Below, one piece after another: positions 35,153 through 46,431 of a DNA stretch of 64,000 bases. The translations under genes and the position numbers were made by a program. Source of the stretch: Biscogniauxia marginata (lineage: Eukaryota > Ascomycota > Sordariomycetes > Xylariales > Xylariaceae). The notes below the pieces were generated by a model, which saw nothing but the letters and a program-made list of their open reading frames with translations, was not told the DNA's origin and searched no databases. Location of the stretch: the NCBI GenBank assembly GCA_022695795.1, contig MU404093.1:124001-188000 (forward strand), in the 5' to 3' direction. How positions within the stretch are numbered: the stretch's first letter is position 1; each line of letters opens with the position of its first letter.

Positions 35153-38063
35153 ATGACATCCTCCGGCCAGAGTCAGGGCCAGAACAGCAACAGCAACAGC
35201 CCCAACGGAGGCGACAGCAGCAACAGAGGTAGCCATTCTCCGCCCGCGGCTCCGGCGCCCCATGCGAAACGCACGCGCGTGCTGCTGTCGTGCGGGCCAT
35301 GCCGCAACTCGAAGCTGAAGTGCGACCGCGCGACGCCGTGCGGCCAGTGCCTCAAGAAGGGCAAGCCCGCCACGTGCGTCTACGCGCCCAAGCCCGAGCG
35401 GGCCAAGCCGGCCAAGAGCATGGCCGCCCGGCTGAGGCGCCTCGAGGGAATGGTCCGCGAGATGATTGATACTACGGACGGCAGCAGTGGCTCTCCGGGC
35501 GGAGGTCCTGCGGCTGCGGCTGCGGGCGCGGACGCCGGAGGCTCGGTGGTGCTCAGCGAGCGGGCGACTAATTACGTCGGCGGGACGCACTTCATGGCCA
35601 TTCTGGAAGATGTAAGTTTCTCGCCCGATGTAGTTCTACCTTTCTGCCCCGGTCGCCCCCCCTTTTTTATTATGTAATTTATTTTACTGTGAGGCAGGAA
35701 ATCACCGGAGGATGGCGGGAGCTAACTCGCGCCAGCTAGAGGACCTAAAGAACTACTTCGAGGATCCGAGAGAGGAAGAGGAAAAGCCCTCGGACAGCCT
35801 CTACGACAATACGGGGCCAAGCGAATTAATGATGTTCCCCAAGGGGGCACCAAGGAGCAAGGAAGAGATGCTGGCTCTCCTGCCAGAGAAGAACGTCATA
35901 GATCGTCTAATGAACAGGTATTTCAATTCAAACAGTCCCGCACAGCGTGAGTCGCCTCCTTTCTTTCGCTATACTATTACTACTACTACTTACTACTGCT
36001 ACGGAGATGCCGGTACCCCCTTATATGTACCTAGGTAGCTGCTTACATCTGTAAAAAAACAAGATATCATTCACATACCGACTTTTACCAAACAATATAA
36101 TGCATTCTTGAAAAATCCCCAGGGGACGGACCTGCACTGGCTAGCCTTGCTTTTCATGGTGCTCGCCCTCGGTATACTGTTCTCCACCTTCCAGGCACCG
36201 CACGAGCTAGAGAACGACTCTCCCATACCGGCCATAGACCGCTTCAAGCAGTACAGGGGCGTCTGCGGCTGGGCTCTGATCCGGGGGAAGTACTACCAGC
36301 CCGGGCCCTACACGCTGCAGGCGTTCCTCCTCTACAACGAGGGCGAGTTCATCTTCAACCGCGTCTCGCAGATGAACTGCTACCTGCTGTCGGCGACGCT
36401 GATCCGCGTGATGCTCAAGATGGGGCTCCACCGGGACCCGAGCCGGCTGCCGAACCTCACGCCCTACGAGGGCGAGATGCGGCGGCGCATGTGGAACCTC
36501 GCGATCCAGATCGACCTGCTCGTGTCCTTCCACCTGGGCCTGCCGTGCATGATCCACGGTATCGAGAGCGACACGGCGATGCCGCGCAACCTCGTCGACG
36601 CCGACTTCGGCGAGGACAGCGCGGCGCTGCCGCCGCCGCGCCCGAGCGCCGACTACACGCCGCTCACGTACCCGATCTACAAGGCGTCGCTGGCGCGGGT
36701 CTTCGGGCTCGTGGCGCGGCAGGCGCACGCGCTGACGCGGCCGGCGTACGCCGAGGTCATGCGCGTCGACGCGCGCGTCGGCGAGGTCTGGGCCGGCGTG
36801 CCGGCCTTCATGAAGGTGCGGCCGCTCGACGAGTGCGTCACCGACCCGCCCACGCTGCTCGTGCAGCGCTTCGGCCTCGCCTCCCTGTACCAGAAGAGCC
36901 GCTGCGTGCTGCACCGGCGCTACCTCGTCGAGGCGGAGCCGCGCGGGGGGGAGCACGAGTACTCGCGCCGCACGTGCCTCGAGGCCGCGCTCGCGCTGCT
37001 CGACTACCAGCACACCATGATCGAGTCGGGCCGGCCCGGCGGCATGCTCAGCGAGAAGGCCTGGTTCGCCTACTCCCTGGCCATCAACGACTTCCTCCTC
37101 GCCGACATGATCGTCGCGCTGGCGATCCAGAACGGGATATACTCCGAGGTCGGGGGTGGAGGCGGAGGCGGAGGCGACTCCGACGAGACGACGCAGCGCA
37201 CCCCGTTGCCAACCAAGGCCGAGCTAGTACGAACCCTCAGGCGGTCGTACTTGATGTGGCTGGACGGTAGGGCCCATCTTGCGTAGATTCATCTTGTGTC
37301 GTAGCTAATCGCTAGCGTCGCAGTCGCGAAGAAAATCCCAGAATGCAGAAAATCGACCGAGGTCGTGGGCACGATGCTCCGGAGGATACAGGCGCGAACC
37401 GGCATCGACGCGGGGGCAGGCGAGGTGACGGCCGACACAGACAACAACAACAACAACAACAACAGCGGCGCCCCGACAACGACGACGACGGCACATGCGA
37501 GCGACGAGGCGTCGTCGATGGCCAGCCTGACTATCGACGCGAGCATGGGGGGCCCTTCCTCCGCGGAGTCGAGCAGCAACGGCCCCTCGGCCCAGGACTT
37601 TGCGGGCTTCGGCGCGACGGAACCGAATTTCGTGTCGGTGGGCGATGGCGCGCTGGACGACGACGACGACTACCGCCGGATGGTCCTGGACCCCTGGGAC
37701 GATATGCAGAACGGGTACGACTGGGTAAGGTCACCTCTCTCTCTAACACTCCCCTCCCCTTCCCTCTTCCCCATTCCTACTTCCCCCTTTTCCTGGGATG
37801 GGTTAAGATTTTCCTCCTATATAATAATAAATAAATAAAATTAAAACTTACCCATGCGGCAGAGTCAATTCGACGCCATGACCCGCGGGCCCGAAGACGT
37901 CATCCAGACCATACCGCAGGTTTCCACTACCTCCTCCTCCTCCTCGCAGCCCGCCGCGTGGTTAGACGGGATCGCGATCGGTGACGGGGACGGGAGCGCG
38001 ATGGATGACTTCTCGGACTTCCTGGCCGCGAACTCGTGGGGCTTGGCTCCTCCTCCTCCTTAA
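35153..38063 (+). CDS. Zn(II)2Cys6 transcription factor with fungal-specific TF (MHR) domain
   Basis: Five exons (35153-35611, 35736-35946, 36064-37266, 37324-37724, 37863-38063) give about 824 residues. The acceptor at 35735 (GCTAAC branch site 12 nt upstream) restores the conserved join ILED-LEDLKNYFEDP. The zinc cluster is C47, C50, C57, C63, C66 and C75 (last spacing x8), followed by a short coiled coil (RLRRLEGMVREM). The middle-homology domain has SPAQHIIHIPTF, HWLALLFMVLALGI, MLKMGLHRDPS, EGEMRRRMWNLAIQIDLL and GLASLYQKSRCVLHRRY. The C-terminus has an Asn/Thr-rich run, then an acidic stretch that may activate transcription, and ends in a proline run. Exon 3 is very GC-rich compared with the flanks. 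Confidence 0.92.
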
Positions 38064-39288
38064 GCTGGTGATGGATTATATGATTGGTATGTGATAAGCC
38101 GGAGATTGTACACTAGGTATGTAATTGCCCCCCTTTTTTTTTCTCCCTCCCTCGCTTACATCTTAGAATAGGCCGAGCGAGGGGTTGTGACAATGGCATT
38201 AGTATCCAGATAGGTTATCTACCTAAGGTAGATTCTCTCTCTACTCTCTCTAGCGCAGAAGGCGGATCTTTGTTTAATTACTTATCTTATCAGTGTACTA
38301 TCATTTAATCAATCAATTAATTAAGATGGCATGGCATGGCATGGCATGTAATGTTGTAGCGAAGGGGGGTTGGAAGAAAAGGGGCAAGAGTTCAATGTGT
38401 GTGGAGACCACCGTAAGTAACCCAAGGACCCGGAGGGGCTTTGTTTTCGCGGGGTAATTCGCATGTACCCCGCATAACTCGTTGAGGTCCTTTTACTGAC
38501 TGACGAGCTTGATTCGGTGTGATTAAGAATAATTCGGAACAGGTTGAATTGGGGGTTGTAATGATTGATGTTAGAGAGCGACATAAGTCTCCGTATCCGT
38601 GAGAAACCAACTTAGATACTGTATATAAGACTTTGACCACCACCAAGCTCTGCAACTCATTTTATTTCTTTCTTCATAATCGGATACACTTACTTAACTG
38701 CATATGTATAGAAAGGAGGATTCTGCTATAACTCTTTGTATTCAGCAAAAATCAGGTAGTCATGTCATTACATATCGTAGGTACTTTACGGGGAGGAGGA
38801 GGAAGGTTCAGGTTAGCTCGGGAGAGGGGTCCCGGGTTACATGTATTTTCTTTTTCACAAAAGATCCCATCCCTTTCTCGTGTCGAATACATAATTTACG
38901 GCCCGCGGAAATGCTCCGTCGGTTGGGGAATTTCTAATCCCTTGTGCTTGTCTGTGCCTCAATTGAGGTCATCGGCCTTTGCTTTATTTTTTATTTATTT
39001 CTTTTAGCTTGGCACTTATAACTACTAGTCAGAAGCTCTGAAGCGAACCCCCCCAAACTAAACTAAAATGACGGCATCGCGGCTCTTATGGATTTTATTA
39101 TTATTATCTCTCAAGGTTCCCTTTCCACACTAAGTCCTCCCCACCCTCTCTCCTCTTCTCATCCCCCTCGCTACTAGTGGCGACCTATTTTTATTCTTCA
39201 AAGGACTATTAAGATGAGAGAGGAGTAAAAAGACGAGGTTGTACGTAATAGCTTGGCCCGGCTCGGTGAATAGACCGGGCGATGGAGG

Positions 39289-39315
39289 TATTATTATTAT
39301 TATTATTATTATTAT
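39289..39315. repeat. ATT trinucleotide microsatellite
   Basis: About nine perfect trinucleotide units in non-coding DNA. Confidence 0.85.
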
Positions 39316-39560
39316 GATATATATATTTTTTCCCCTCTATGACCTTAGCGACAAGCAGATTAATAGACCGACGGGTGGAATAGGAACACGTGCCGGGGGA
39401 TTCTATGGAGAAAGATTAACTTTCACACATACATGTGTCTGTCTTCATCTTGGCTTAACCATAACGTACTAATTCATGCATGGCTTCTGGGCCTGTTCTC
39501 ATTTGTCACAATTCTTGACCTTGTTGACCTTATTCGGCTCCGACTTGAAAGAGAAAGAAA

Positions 39561-39582
39561 GAGAGAGAGAGAGAGAGAGAGA
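39561..39582. repeat. (GA)11 microsatellite
   Basis: Eleven perfect GA units preceded by a less regular GAAA stretch, in non-coding DNA. Confidence 0.85.
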
Positions 39583-41770
39583 ATATCCCATACCCACCGC
39601 CACCACATCTCCCCCTAGAGGGCTCTTCACCGGTGAAACTCCTTCATCGGTTCATCGCTTAAACGTAACTAATATGCAGCGGAACAAAGGTCCATCATGC
39701 TACGTAGGTATGCTATTGCTATTTGCCTAGCTTAGGATGGGACCTGTCTAGCATGTGCATAGCTGTACGTACATACACATGCATACATACATACAACCCC
39801 TACGTATACCTATGTAGTTTCCAATCCGTCGTCACGGGTCGGATCGAATGGTCGGTTTGGGAAATTGGTCTAACCACCCATCACCACCACCCCTCTAGAA
39901 GGCACACGGGACGGACTAATGAATCGAGATGTTGCCATCTGAGATTTGGGAGTCGTGCTCTTTTCTGGATGGTTCTGCTAATGAAGGGGGGTTGGACAGC
40001 CATGCGTTTACTAACCTAGGTTAATGGAGGCAATTAGAGAGAAAATCACAAGGTTTATTATGAGACTGGTCACGATGGATATTCTGCAAAATATTATCCA
40101 CTGATTTATATACTTACACATAGGTATATATCTCCTCGAGGGCACGAGCGGATTCTTCGTAAAAAATTTTTAAGATCACTTATCATATATCACTTGCTTT
40201 CGGTTCTCCTGTGAGCAATAAGATCTGCATTTATCCTGGACTTTACCTGTGTGTGGTTGGAAGTTTCGCAGGCATACATAGTATATAGAGGTATATACAG
40301 TTAACTAGGACTCTCTCTATTGACGACATTCAGTCCTGATTGGCCGGGAAGAACAAGTCAGATACAGATCAAAAAAGGGATCATCAACAGGGGAAGCACC
40401 TTCTTTCATCTCATTCGCCTCTTACATCTTCCCCTTTCTACGGCTTACATATTCTCTATTATACCTGCAAGACAAATAATAAGGCGGCCAGGGCCTCCTC
40501 GGGTAGGCAGGCAGGCAATGCAATACAAATCCATCCGACATGGTCCTGCATCATGCCGTCATATCCATGAACATAGCAGATAAATACGAAATCAGTGGAC
40601 GAATAGATAGATGATTTAATATCTAGGTGATATGTAGTGGTCCTTCGTCGTGTGTATTAAACTAAACCAACCACAAGTAGAAAAGGCAGAGCGAAGAAAG
40701 AAAGATAAAACCGTCTTCTTGAGCCTATGTACTACTGTTTCATCTATAATTTATACTCCACTGTTCCTAAGAAAAAGGAGCCTTTACGTTTCTTTCTTAT
40801 TTTAGTGATGGAATGTTAAGTAACCCACAACGCACTATACATTACTACAGATGGAGAGAGGCACTAGTATACGAAGTGTCGCTACAAAATTTGGTGTGCA
40901 TTTCATTGGCTGGCTTAACTGGATGATCCACGGTGACTAGCCGCTAGGAAGATGCCAAAAAGTTGCCAAAAAAAAGTTGCCCGCCGATTTTGATTGCAGG
41001 GTGATGACAGTAAGTTATATATAGCAGTTACCTTATAAGAACGATACAACGATAGCAGATCAGCCGCCGTACATTTCCATGATTGCTGCGAGTTGAAGGA
41101 CGAAAGGATCTTTGACAATTGATATTGTTGTATGTTATAACACCTACGAAATACTTGCTTGTCTAAACCGGGTCCATGTAGGTATTATCGGGGGAGAGAT
41201 AACAGTATTACAAGGACGTTATCGTAAACCAAGGGCTGCCAACCGAGCCAACCGGCCACGTTATTTTTACCTAATCCGAACGCAGCCAACAGCCGACATG
41301 ATGCGAACAGAGCGTGCGATTTACCGCAGGATCGTGATATCGGGCGCAGGAGGGGAGAGTCTAGAGCTTGTTTAGCGTGGCCCCTGCCTTGGGGGGGGAA
41401 GATTTGAGGTTGGACAACAGACGAAAAGCTCAAACGACGATGGGGAAAGGTGATTAATGCCTTGTCATGGAATGGGTCGGATACCTAATTTTTATTTAAT
41501 AGGTTCTGTTTGTCCTTCCGGCTTCGACGTGCTCTCTTATTAGCTCTCGTTAGCTTCCCGCCCGATCTGGCGCTGCTACCCACTTTGCAAACATCATGTG
41601 TACATCAAAAGATTTCAACTAACCCAGAGACAGCTCTGCCTAACCTAGTACGTACATATTATGTATATACTTTCGCGTATCTAAATAAGACATGACTAAA
41701 AGTTAAAGTATTTTTAAGCTCCGATCTCGTTCGATAGCAAAATAGCAACCTTAGTTTATGATGTAGTTTT

Positions 41771-41814
41771 AGGTAGGTACAGTACCTTAGGCAGGTACCT
41801 TAGGTAGGTACCTT
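41771..41814. repeat. Cluster of TAGGTA/TACCTA palindromic motifs
   Basis: Within 44 bp the motif AGGTAGGTAC, its complement GTACCT and further AGGTACCT copies follow each other closely. It is the densest example of a short motif that recurs in almost every intergenic region of the window and is rarely seen inside exons. Confidence 0.8.
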
Positions 41815-42645
41815 GTAGTGTCCCGTCTGCTGTGCTTTTTTACTTTACCGGATCCAAGCTGCACACAATCTCAGACACCAATCACCCTTCTTCCCTCTCC
41901 CAGTTCCGGTAGAGGTTCTGCGATCAGTCACTTATCAGGCCATACATATATAAACTCGCGACAAATTAGATGTCGCTCCGGCGGACAATCGAAGTTTCCA
42001 ATGATCCAGCAGCGATAAGAGACTTGGACGACTTCCTGCCTTTCACCGCTGTCCACTGACGGAAAAATTTACTAACACGGGCCCAAAAGAATTAAATATC
42101 ATCAGCAAGACGGGAAGCAGCCGAGACATAAGGGCCTTTTCTCCGACCCGGACCAGGTATGGATGCAACCTACAGCCTGTTATCAGCAGCGTACGTACGG
42201 GTTCTCCTTATCCTTATCCTCAGCCTCCCTTGCCTCCCTATCAAGATAGGTCTACCTCGTAGTAGGTGCCCCTGATTCCCATCTCCTTGCTGGCCCAACA
42301 CACCCTACCTTGCCTGTTCAAACCTGAATCCACTCCATCTAGCCCAGTTCTTCCCCGGATTTCGAGAAATCCGGTATTTCCGGTAGTCCATGGTCCGTCT
42401 CGTCATACCCTTACCACTATACGCACACGCACAAGCGCAACACACACATATCTACTAGGTACTACACACACACGCTCATACTGCTTTAGTACTCATTATA
42501 CCCTTCCCCTCTCTCCCTGTGCCTTTTTCTTCCCTTCTCAGGTGACTAGATCCACTGACAAGCGGTGCTTGCATGGTATTTTAGACTAGCACTACTGTAC
42601 TCTCTCTCTGTTGTCTCCAGCTTATCAGGAACTTGACTGGTCCCC

Positions 42646-42677
42646 AGAATATTAAGTGCCCGTCGACTTAATATTCT
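42646..42677. other. Perfect 11-bp inverted repeat (hairpin) upstream of nmrA
   Basis: AGAATATTAAG is followed after 10 nt by its exact reverse complement CTTAATATTCT, then by a T/C-rich tract. It lies about 650 nt before the nmrA ATG, possibly within its transcribed leader. A cruciform or RNA hairpin is possible; any function is inferred only. Confidence 0.7.
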
Positions 42678-43328
42678 TAGTTCTTTTTCTTTTCTTTTCT
42701 TCCCTTCTCTTATTCTAAAACTTAGTACCTACCTCCCTACCTACCTAACTGGTAGTGTGTGTCCGATCTCCCATAAACCCTGACACACACCCGCACGCAC
42801 GCGCACATCCTGTCCACCGTCAGGGTCCTCCCACCGGGGACTTGCAGATTTGCAAATTCCCATGCCGCACCGCAGCCGTATTTTAGATATCAGATAACAT
42901 CACATCCATTCCCCTACCCATACATCCATCCGGCAAAATCGTACCAAAATCGTACCCAAATAATCCTGCGCTAGACTATCGCAATATTCGATAGGTTCGG
43001 GTTCTTTGATCCGGATCGAGAACCCTAGAGCCAGGTCTTTTTTTTCCCTTCTTCCCTAGCCAAAACTCGATTGGCTCGCGGGTGGCTTGGCTTGACTCTT
43101 ATACTTGCCCGCATAGTCGTACAAACATACATACACACTACCTAGGTTGATGGGCTCACGCGCCGCATTCTCCCTTTCCTAACCCCCGTTCTTTCTTTCC
43201 TTGTTCTTCCCGTCGAGTCTTCGAAACCCAGCTCTGTTGTTCGACTCGTACCTATTTGCGTTCCTATTCATTTGTCTTCCTCGTCCAGAAAGTTACGCCC
43301 AGGTAGGAGAACTGGGTCCACGCCTTCA

Positions 43329-44708
43329 ATGTCCCCCTCTAATCCCATTCCGATTCGGACAGACCTGGTCATTCGGCCAGCGTCCGGCGAGAACGGCAAT
43401 GGTTCTCCTAAGACTGGACACTATTCGAGACACAAGCACACACGTTCTTCGTATTCTGAAGGCTCGCCACTGACGGCCGTGTCGAGGAACAATTCACTGA
43501 GTTTTCGTCCTTTAAAGCGGGCGACGCCGTCGCCGGACAAGACGATTGCCGTTATCAATGCAAGTGGTCGCCAAGCCGCCTCCTTAATCCGGATAGCTAC
43601 CGCTGTCGGCTACAAGGTTCGCGCCCAGCTGCGAAACCTGGAAGGAGTGATAGCAACTGAGGTCTCTACGAACCCTAATGTAACCGTTTTGGTGGGAGAG
43701 CTCTATGTTCGAAACAAGCCCGACGATAAACGTGATGTCACTGTCCACGGCCCGCTCCCGGGAATCCTCGTGAACCACGACTTGATCACGGAGCTCTTCC
43801 GTGGCGCTCAGTTGGCTTTTATCAATACCACCTTCTATGGCGACGAGTTACAGATCGGACAGGCCATCGCGGACGCCGCCAAGAAGGCCGGAGTCTACCA
43901 CTTCGTCTACTCATCCATGCCAGACCATGCCGCTTACAATCCTGATTGGCCGTCGTTGCCGCTTTGGGCGGCCAAGCATGAGGTGGAAGAGTACGTGCGC
44001 AAGATCGATCTGCCAGCGACCTTCCTCTATACGGGAATCTATAACAACAATTTCACATCGCTCTTGTATCCATTGTTCTGCATGGAGCTGAAGCCCGACG
44101 GATCTTTTGAGTGGCAGGCACCTTTTCACCCAGACGCTAAGCTCCCCTGGTTAGATGCCGAACATGATGTTGGACCAGCGATTCTTCAGCTGTTCAAAGA
44201 TGGTCCACAGAAATGGAATGGGAGGCGTATAGCTCTAGCTTACGAGTATCTGACTCCCTTGGAAACTTGCGAGGCGTTTGAGCGAGGGCTTGGGAGGCGG
44301 GTGCGCTACAAGCGAGGACCCATCGAGGTGAAAGTGAAGATCCCAGAGGGCTATCGGGATCAGCTTGAAGCCCTAGGAAGACTGTTCTCGTTGAACAACA
44401 AGGATCCAAAAGCGCAACCACCATACTTCGGCGACCAGGAACTCGAGATTAGGTGTCCCGATGATGCCTTGGCGTTGTGGGAAGGTCCCAGAGGCCTCGA
44501 AGAGTACGCGCGAGAGATCTTCCCTCTAGAAGAGGAGGCAAACGGAATGACCTGGATGTTCGATGAAGGCAATGGTCTAGTATTTGAGGAAGTGAGCACG
44601 GTGCCGGCAATTCCCGAAGGAAACGAGGACGACGGAGATGATGATTCCATCGACGAAGGACTTGTCATGAGAGGCCTGAAAAGAGACGAGGAGGCGTGGC
44701 TAGCATAA
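43329..44708 (+). CDS. nmrA: Nitrogen metabolite repression regulator NmrA/Nmr1
   Basis: NmrA binds the GATA factor AreA/Nit2 and prevents activation of nitrogen catabolic genes when ammonium or glutamine is available; it has an NAD-binding Rossmann fold of the atypical SDR group. A single exon from the ATG at 43329 encodes 459 residues. A Ser/Arg-rich extension of about 70 residues precedes the Rossmann start KTIAVINASGRQAASLIRIA. Family landmarks are VRAQLRNLEGVIATE, ELFRGAQLAFINTTFYGDE, HFVYSSMPDHAAYN, FLYTGIYNNNFTSLLYPLF, PFHPDAKLPWLDAEHDVGP and PPYFGD. The tail after about residue 420 is very acidic. The open frame continues upstream without an ATG as far as 43272, so 43329 is the first in-frame ATG of this exon. 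Two zinc-cluster factor genes precede it on the same strand. Confidence 0.96.
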   Translation: MSPSNPIPIRTDLVIRPASGENGNGSPKTGHYSRHKHTRSSYSEGSPLTAVSRNNSLSFRPLKRATPSPDKTIAVINASGRQAASLIRIATAVGYKVRAQLRNLEGVIATEVSTNPNVTVLVGELYVRNKPDDKRDVTVHGPLPGILVNHDLITELFRGAQLAFINTTFYGDELQIGQAIADAAKKAGVYHFVYSSMPDHAAYNPDWPSLPLWAAKHEVEEYVRKIDLPATFLYTGIYNNNFTSLLYPLFCMELKPDGSFEWQAPFHPDAKLPWLDAEHDVGPAILQLFKDGPQKWNGRRIALAYEYLTPLETCEAFERGLGRRVRYKRGPIEVKVKIPEGYRDQLEALGRLFSLNNKDPKAQPPYFGDQELEIRCPDDALALWEGPRGLEEYAREIFPLEEEANGMTWMFDEGNGLVFEEVSTVPAIPEGNEDDGDDDSIDEGLVMRGLKRDEEAWLA

Positions 44709-46431
44709 TGGTGTCGATTGACTTACAGCTCTCACGGATCTAGCGAGTATCATTTTGCACTGCAACAAACCTATCAGGCACAGAAGCTTGAAAAACACCG
44801 AGGGCGTCTCCCTGGCGGAAGGGGAGCCTTGTGGAAAGCGTTCTTATACCCCTTGTCTCCCTTTGTTGCTAAATGCAACCGTATCATCACCGCATATTTC
44901 TCTGTCATTTTTCACAAATTTCTTGCGAGTTGGCCTTCGCGATATGATCGAAATAATGCCAGTTGTTGGGAGCATGCCACTACGGCGAGGCCTTGTGTCA
45001 TCTACGGGGTGGGTAGTGATAATAAACTTGCAGCTAGATTTAGCTCCGCGTTCTGGGGTGTGTTTATCTAATGGCGATAGAACGCTACATAAATCTGTGA
45101 GTACCAGGGGGATAAAGCAAAGCTTCATCAATCGGTCGGGCGTTTGGTCCTCTAAAAGTGGGTATGTTACGTTTACGGTGTCATGGTTTACGGTTCGGCC
45201 CCGGGAAGCTCGGAGGCGATCTATTGAGTTATCGGCGAGGAAATTGCTAGGGGAGTGGCATATCTTTCAGTCGAACTTACCGTGGAACAAGAAAATAAGG
45301 AGAGAGAGAGATAGGTGGTATGGTGTTTAGGCTCTGTATAGAGAAAAAGTCTGCGCGCGACAGCGAGAAAAGGAGAAGAAAAGGACAAAAAATGGATGAA
45401 TGTTCCGCTCTACGCGTACTATTACTGTTGTAGCTGATAACCATGATACTCAATTAGGCTTTAATGTGGATAGACGCGTGCCTTGATGATCTCTGATAGT
45501 CTATCCAGTCCACGGAGCGAAGGGAGAGATAGGAGAGAGAAGAAACGGGGAGAGGGACGGATACCTACTACCCACACCAGATGACAATGAAAGAATTCTT
45601 TGCCAAACTGCGAATTCCGAGTTACTGGATTTAATCCTGTGGATGGAGGCTACTAGCTTCGATATGTGTAGGAAGTGCTGAAAAAAAACATATTTATACC
45701 AAGGTAATACTTCATGTTGATATTGAGAGAGGAAAGGGGGGACGGGGGACGTGTGGCTTGCTCCAACCCTCCGGTGTGGTTTTGTATACTAATGCCTCGC
45801 TGTTTCCTTTTTACAATGAGAACCTTATAGTACTGATTCCCTGTTATGTACCTAAGGTGTGTTCTTTCCCTTCTCGAATCTCGGGTTCATACCTTGCACC
45901 TTCTTTACCCTCGCGCTGCCTCGTATCGCAATTTGATATTTACATCTTCGTAGCTACACCTCCCGTTAAGTATTTACATCTGCCTACCTAATCTAGTCTT
46001 CAAACAACACCACTAGGTAGGTTACTAGACTTACCACGCGCTCCATGCTATTTCTATCAACACAGAATTAGGCCAACCATCAAGATTGTATCGCATATTT
46101 CTCACTCGGCGGGCTGATATAAATACTCTAGCAAGGCCTTCCCCATCTCAACGTTTGGGGGACAGGCTTTCTTCGCTCTGAGAAGGCCGCATTCATCACG
46201 CGCCAAGGCTCGATGCAGACTGTCTGTACTCATTATATCTCTTCAGATATTCTCGAATACTCCAGGTTCGAATTTAGCTGCCTTCCTCTTTCCAACACTG
46301 AATCCTCCCACCGCCGCCAAAGCCTTTTCCTTCCTTTCCAATTTGTAACTACTTAGATAGTCCGCTACGATAGTAACGCCACTCTATCCCGTATAGCAAC
46401 CCCAGAAGGTTCCGAGCTCGCTTCTAGCAGA
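44709..46431. other. Intergenic region between nmrA and the F-box-like gene
   Basis: About 1.7 kb. The first half should hold the nmrA 3' UTR; a 191-codon frame at 44755-45330 has no recognisable content and is judged spurious. TACCTA/TAGGTA copies occur near 45848 and 45984-46020. The last 300 bp look like a promoter and leader. Confidence 0.55.

Larger units (their letters stand above)
38064..43328. other. 5.3-kb gene-poor region upstream of nmrA
   Basis: No gene is supported. The region holds microsatellites ((ATGGC)4 at 38326-38345, an ATT run at 39289-39315, (GA)11 at 39561-39582). It also has a dense TAGGTA/TACCTA cluster at 41771-41814. From about 42200 on, it is C/T-rich and probably includes a long nmrA promoter and leader, with an inverted repeat at 42646-42677. 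Confidence 0.55.

Noticed and set aside
35694..35735. Earlier acceptor (GAG) for exon 2 of the second zinc-cluster factor
   Set aside because: It keeps frame but uses a rare acceptor and inserts 14 unconserved residues. The CAG at 35735 with a CTAAC branch site gives the conserved ILED-LEDLK join.
43272..43328. Upstream extension of nmrA
   Set aside because: The open frame starts with TTG, not ATG; the first ATG is 43329.
44755..45330. A 191-codon plus-strand frame downstream of nmrA
   Set aside because: No recognisable motif, unusual composition, and it lies where the nmrA 3' UTR is expected. Judged chance.
46265..46275. tRNA B-box-like sequence (GGTTCGAATTT)
   Set aside because: The T-stem is not complementary and no tRNA fold can be drawn around it.
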